Of a stretch of DNA of 64,000 nt, positions 60,801 to 64,000 are shown piece by piece. Under the pieces are notes generated by a model, which was not told where the DNA came from, did not search any database, and saw only the letters and a program-made list of their open reading frames with translations. This DNA comes from Pomacea canaliculata (taxonomy: Eukaryota; Mollusca; Gastropoda; Architaenioglossa; Ampullariidae): positions 34,418,327 through 34,482,326 of the forward strand of contig NC_037590.1 of assembly GCF_003073045.1 (NCBI RefSeq). Direction: 5' to 3'. Positions within the stretch are counted from its first letter, which is position 1. The number at the start of each line of letters is the position of its first letter. Both the position numbers and the translations under genes were made by a program.

Positions 60801-62866
60801 GTAAAAGTCGGCAGAATAAGGGTCCTGCTGTGCTGTAGCCACAATGAACCGCTTGCAGCTCACTTTCAGTTGACCTTTTGGCTATGGGGCATGTATCTTT
60901 GAAACTTTCACATCTCGAGACGAGAACAGAGATTACTGCTACCTTTGAGATGTTAAAGGACCAGAGAGTTGAAATGTTCACTAATACCTTCGATTATCCA
61001 TCTTTTTCTCCTCTTCTTATCTTTGTGATATATATATAATGGGTACATTGTTGTTACTGATTCAACTTACCAGGATCGGTCTGTATATCGTTCTATAAAG
61101 CGTTCTGAGAAATCATTGGAAAAACGCTATAGTTGTATTTATAATATGCATTATATATCACACTTTTTACTCGTGATATCCCACAATGACAAACGTGCAG
61201 GCGGACCGCCACTGTTTAATCACGAGCGCATCCATTTTATTATCGGCTACCGACCTCTCCCTTCCTTCAGCCTCACGTATCTGATGGCTGTTATATATTG
61301 CTTGTGGATCTGCTTGGCTGGAGGCACCTGTCCCGGCTAAGCTATGCATATTTTTGGATAAAGATGTTTACGCAGGATTGAGAAAGTTCGCGGAAACGGG
61401 CATGACCGAACACCGTCCGCTAGAGCGGCTAGACGACCGAAGAAAGCGAAAAATACTATGAAAACGGATTTTATACAACGATGTCCCGAAATTGCTGTAT
61501 ACCCATAGATTCACTTGTCTTTCCTTTAATTCAGCTCGTTCAGTTTGCATATATGTCCCTTTCATGTTCTCAGCAATTTAGCAGCTGCTTACACATCTAT
61601 TTACTTTATAAAACTTTATTTTCTTGTGTTCTCCGGTTGTATGTGAGTGTCTTTACCCCAAAGTGTTAGTCAGACTTCCAAGCAGCAGAATATTGATTGA
61701 TTCCGGCAATATAAACATTCCAAATGATGTTAACTAGTTGCGCACTCTGGTTTGTGGAAAAATCTAGTGCTCACCGTTTCTTTTAGTTAATTTTTCTTTT
61801 TGTTCGCATTCCTGGCCTTCTATGCGCTATCGTCCCTGCTATTCCCTTCCAGTGCCATCCAAGGTATCAGGTCGATACAAACAGTATTTATACCTTTTGA
61901 CTCAGGTTTTTGTTATGTAAAATGTTTGTACTGTTCAAGATACGCACACTCGCATTAGGAAAATTCGCCTTTACAACTTTTGACATCGAACACACTGAGC
62001 ATATTCTACGTGGTCTTTGATCAAACATTGATTGCGGTTTACGATTAAGAGTGTCTTCAAATTTTCCGTGATCGATCAGCACACTTTGCGTACATCGTAA
62101 CACGTAAAAGTGTCACCGTGTTGTTATCATATTCTGGTATTAACAGCGGAAAAATAAAAACTCTTTTTTCGGATGAGCAGGTACCTCATAAACAACCGCA
62201 CAACACTTTAATGTTACAAACACCTGTGTCCATTTTAGTGGGATTCAGTGCTGTACATAATGTTCTTGGAGCTATGGATAATAGTAATAATAAAAAAAGA
62301 AAACACCTGAACTTCCAATTACGTGTGTAAGTTCCGTAATTCATTCATAGGAACATTATTTCCTGACACGAAACAGGTGGATTTCGCAGTCTTCCTATGA
62401 GCCTGAATACACTGTAGTAATCAATATGTGCTCGACATCTGGGGCTGTATTTATGAACTAACCAGGCTAGTCTGTGAGTAGCACAAAGGAACAACAAAAT
62501 ACGACGTGTATGTCTAATATATTCAGAATGTTACTAGTCTAGGATAAAAATTCAAAGTACATTTTCGCTTCATGTGCATCACTTTCGCTAATCGCGATGT
62601 ATCCAATACCAGCAGGTTGACCCGGGGAGGGGGGTGAAGAGTCAATAAGTACCAGTCAAGGGATGAATGATAAAAAATAGTAAACTTTGTATTGTCAAAG
62701 ACTAATGTGTCGTCCTATGGACAGGTGTGATTTGGAGTCAGCGTGACCTATCCTGCACAACTTTGTATCGCTTCAATCGGTAAATCGTAAGCGACGACCG
62801 TCTGTACTTCACTTCCTTATCCATATCGCTTTCCTATATTTGTTTCATGCCCCTTAGATACTTTTA

Positions 62867-62896
62867 TACACACACGCGCGCACACACACACACACA
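62867..62896. repeat. CA/CG dinucleotide microsatellite
   Basis: An alternating run of ACACAC, CGCGCG and ACACAC. A purine-pyrimidine alternation of this kind is prone to length change. No gene nearby. Confidence 0.85.
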
Positions 62897-64000
62897 GTTT
62901 CGTGTTTACTTCGATAAACATAAACCTTTCACACCTTGAGTTTAGTCTGTTAGGTAGTTTTTAAGATGTAGAAAAGAAAACGTGTTTTAAACAGACGCTG
63001 ATGTCTGCGCACAGGTGCTGTTTCATACGTGTTTACATATGCGTCAGTTACGCCATAAAACACCAGTTTATCAAAAATGCATGCTGGCAATGTTTAATGG
63101 TGTCCGGATCACACCCCAGGGAGCCAAGCATGATCCGTTTAATTAATGAGATCGGCTGAAGTCACTCTTGGCCCGCAGTGCTCCTTCACATCGCACACCG
63201 AGATGATTTAGGTGCAATAACGAGCCAGCCACTACTCACCCCTTCCCCGCCGCCCCCACTTTCTTGTGCCGACTTCCGTCCTGCCCCTGGACACGTCTTC
63301 AAAAAGGTCAGCAGCGCGTGCGGTCAGTGGCCAGCTGCCATCTTTTTTCCTCCCGTCCCCAAGTCCTCAAACCGAACGCGCGTGTTCCTACCACAAAAGC
63401 TGCAGCGACTTTCAGGCCTGTCGCTTCGTCGCTGAACAACCCCCACAGCTGCGGCGCTCGCACCTTGCCGAGATCAAAGGCACCACGGCCGTCACACGCA
63501 CTGTATGATTGGACGAGCTGCGCCCATGGCGCGAGCCGCCGACAACGTCACAATAGGCGGTGGCGGCTCCTTTGATGTCGGCGCGGAGGGCTGAATCCAC
63601 TAATTAAGCAGCCTTGTCTTTGTGTGCTGCGCTTCAAGTGCAAACAGCTGGGCGGATTGATGAAAGGGCGACTCAAAGAGCTCTTCACCTCCTGGTTTTT
63701 TTTTTTTTTTAAAAAGCGTCGCAGTTCTTCTTTCTTCTGTGAGCGTGGCAACGTGCCAGGTTCAGAGTCTGCGAAACCCTGTGGGCAGGCCGCTGCCGCC
63801 AGTCATTTTTATATCCTCGAATTTTTCTCGGCTGGAAAATCTGATGCATCCTGCTTTAGCCCATCTTTGTTACAAGGGATAATAAAATGAGCCATCGTCA
63901 GTTCAGACCCCTCTCTTATGACTTTTTGTTTCCCTTGCGATCTTTCTTTGTCTTGCTGGCAATTATGTACCCCCTCCCCCATCTCTGACCCCCTGTTTCT

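Larger units (their letters stand above)
55185..63576. promoter_or_regulatory. Loose cluster of TCF/LEF-like sites
   Basis: CTTTGAT or its complement at 55185, 55774, 55809, 56089, 58648, 59162, 62015 (palindromic TTTGATCAAA), 63472 and 63569. Six of them extend to CCTTTGAT. CTTTGAT(C/G) is the HMG-box site of TCF/LEF, the Wnt effector. By eye the density is several times that of the first 50 kb, but no statistics were computed. Confidence 0.25.
56285..64000. other. Noncoding DNA to the right edge
   Basis: No convincing coding exon on either strand. It holds a SINE (60635-60800), a CA/CG microsatellite (62867-62896) and a GC-rich block at about 63180-63600 that could be a further promoter. 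Overlapping ORFs in that block on both strands reflect base composition and share no family signature. Confidence 0.4.

Noticed and set aside
63178..63600. Overlapping ORFs on both strands
   Set aside because: They come from a GC-rich block with few stop codons; no frame shows a family motif or a splice pattern.
1..64000. tRNA, rRNA or CRISPR features
   Set aside because: No intact tRNA cloverleaf, rRNA segment or spaced direct-repeat array was seen; the tRNA-like pieces are degenerate SINE heads.

Overview
The window is animal nuclear DNA. Genes are split into many exons by mostly GT-AG introns, introns and intergenic DNA are AT-rich, and LINE, SINE and MITE-like fragments are scattered throughout. 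The gene content and the style of the repeats suggest a lophotrochozoan, most likely a gastropod mollusc. That is inference; nothing in the window fixes the species.

Layout: (1) 994-14927, plus strand: the 3' seventeen coding exons of the mitochondrial 2-oxoglutarate dehydrogenase E1 gene (OGDH). About 140 N-terminal residues lie off the left edge. (2) 18901-26326, minus strand: a three-exon C2H2 zinc-finger gene, convergent with OGDH. Its 3.9-kb central exon carries one in-frame TAG and four frame changes, while its splice junctions fit perfectly. (3) About 29.9k-38.3k, plus strand: an interferon regulatory factor (IRF) gene encoding about 1043 residues. It has a canonical six-tryptophan DNA-binding domain that is not at the N-terminus and a very long tail with no recognisable IRF-association domain. 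Two IRF-binding motifs sit just upstream. (4) 43065-49167, plus strand: a complete seven-exon peflin gene (PEF1), a penta-EF-hand calcium sensor, starting with a 30-base coding exon. (5) 49.2-64 kb: the PEF1 3' UTR, then about 12 kb without a convincing coding exon. This last stretch is less AT-rich, contains a possible noncoding first exon ending at 56284, and has a noticeable run of TCF/LEF-like CTTTGAT sites. It looks like the 5' regulatory region of a gene further right.

Mobile DNA: one LINE family is present as a decayed endonuclease-to-RT body (26.9-29.25k) and as three 3'-end fragments (18.1k, 31.3k, 49.5k). Two of those fragments have clear target-site duplications. A second, CR1-like LINE fragment, a Tigger-like element with TA duplications, a hAT-like MITE, a TIR MITE and four tRNA-like SINEs are also present.

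The genes do not form an operon or pathway; they are ordinary neighbouring loci. The most notable points are the unusual IRF with a possible autoregulatory promoter and an overlapping uORF, the broken zinc-finger gene, and two introns that begin with GC instead of GT.
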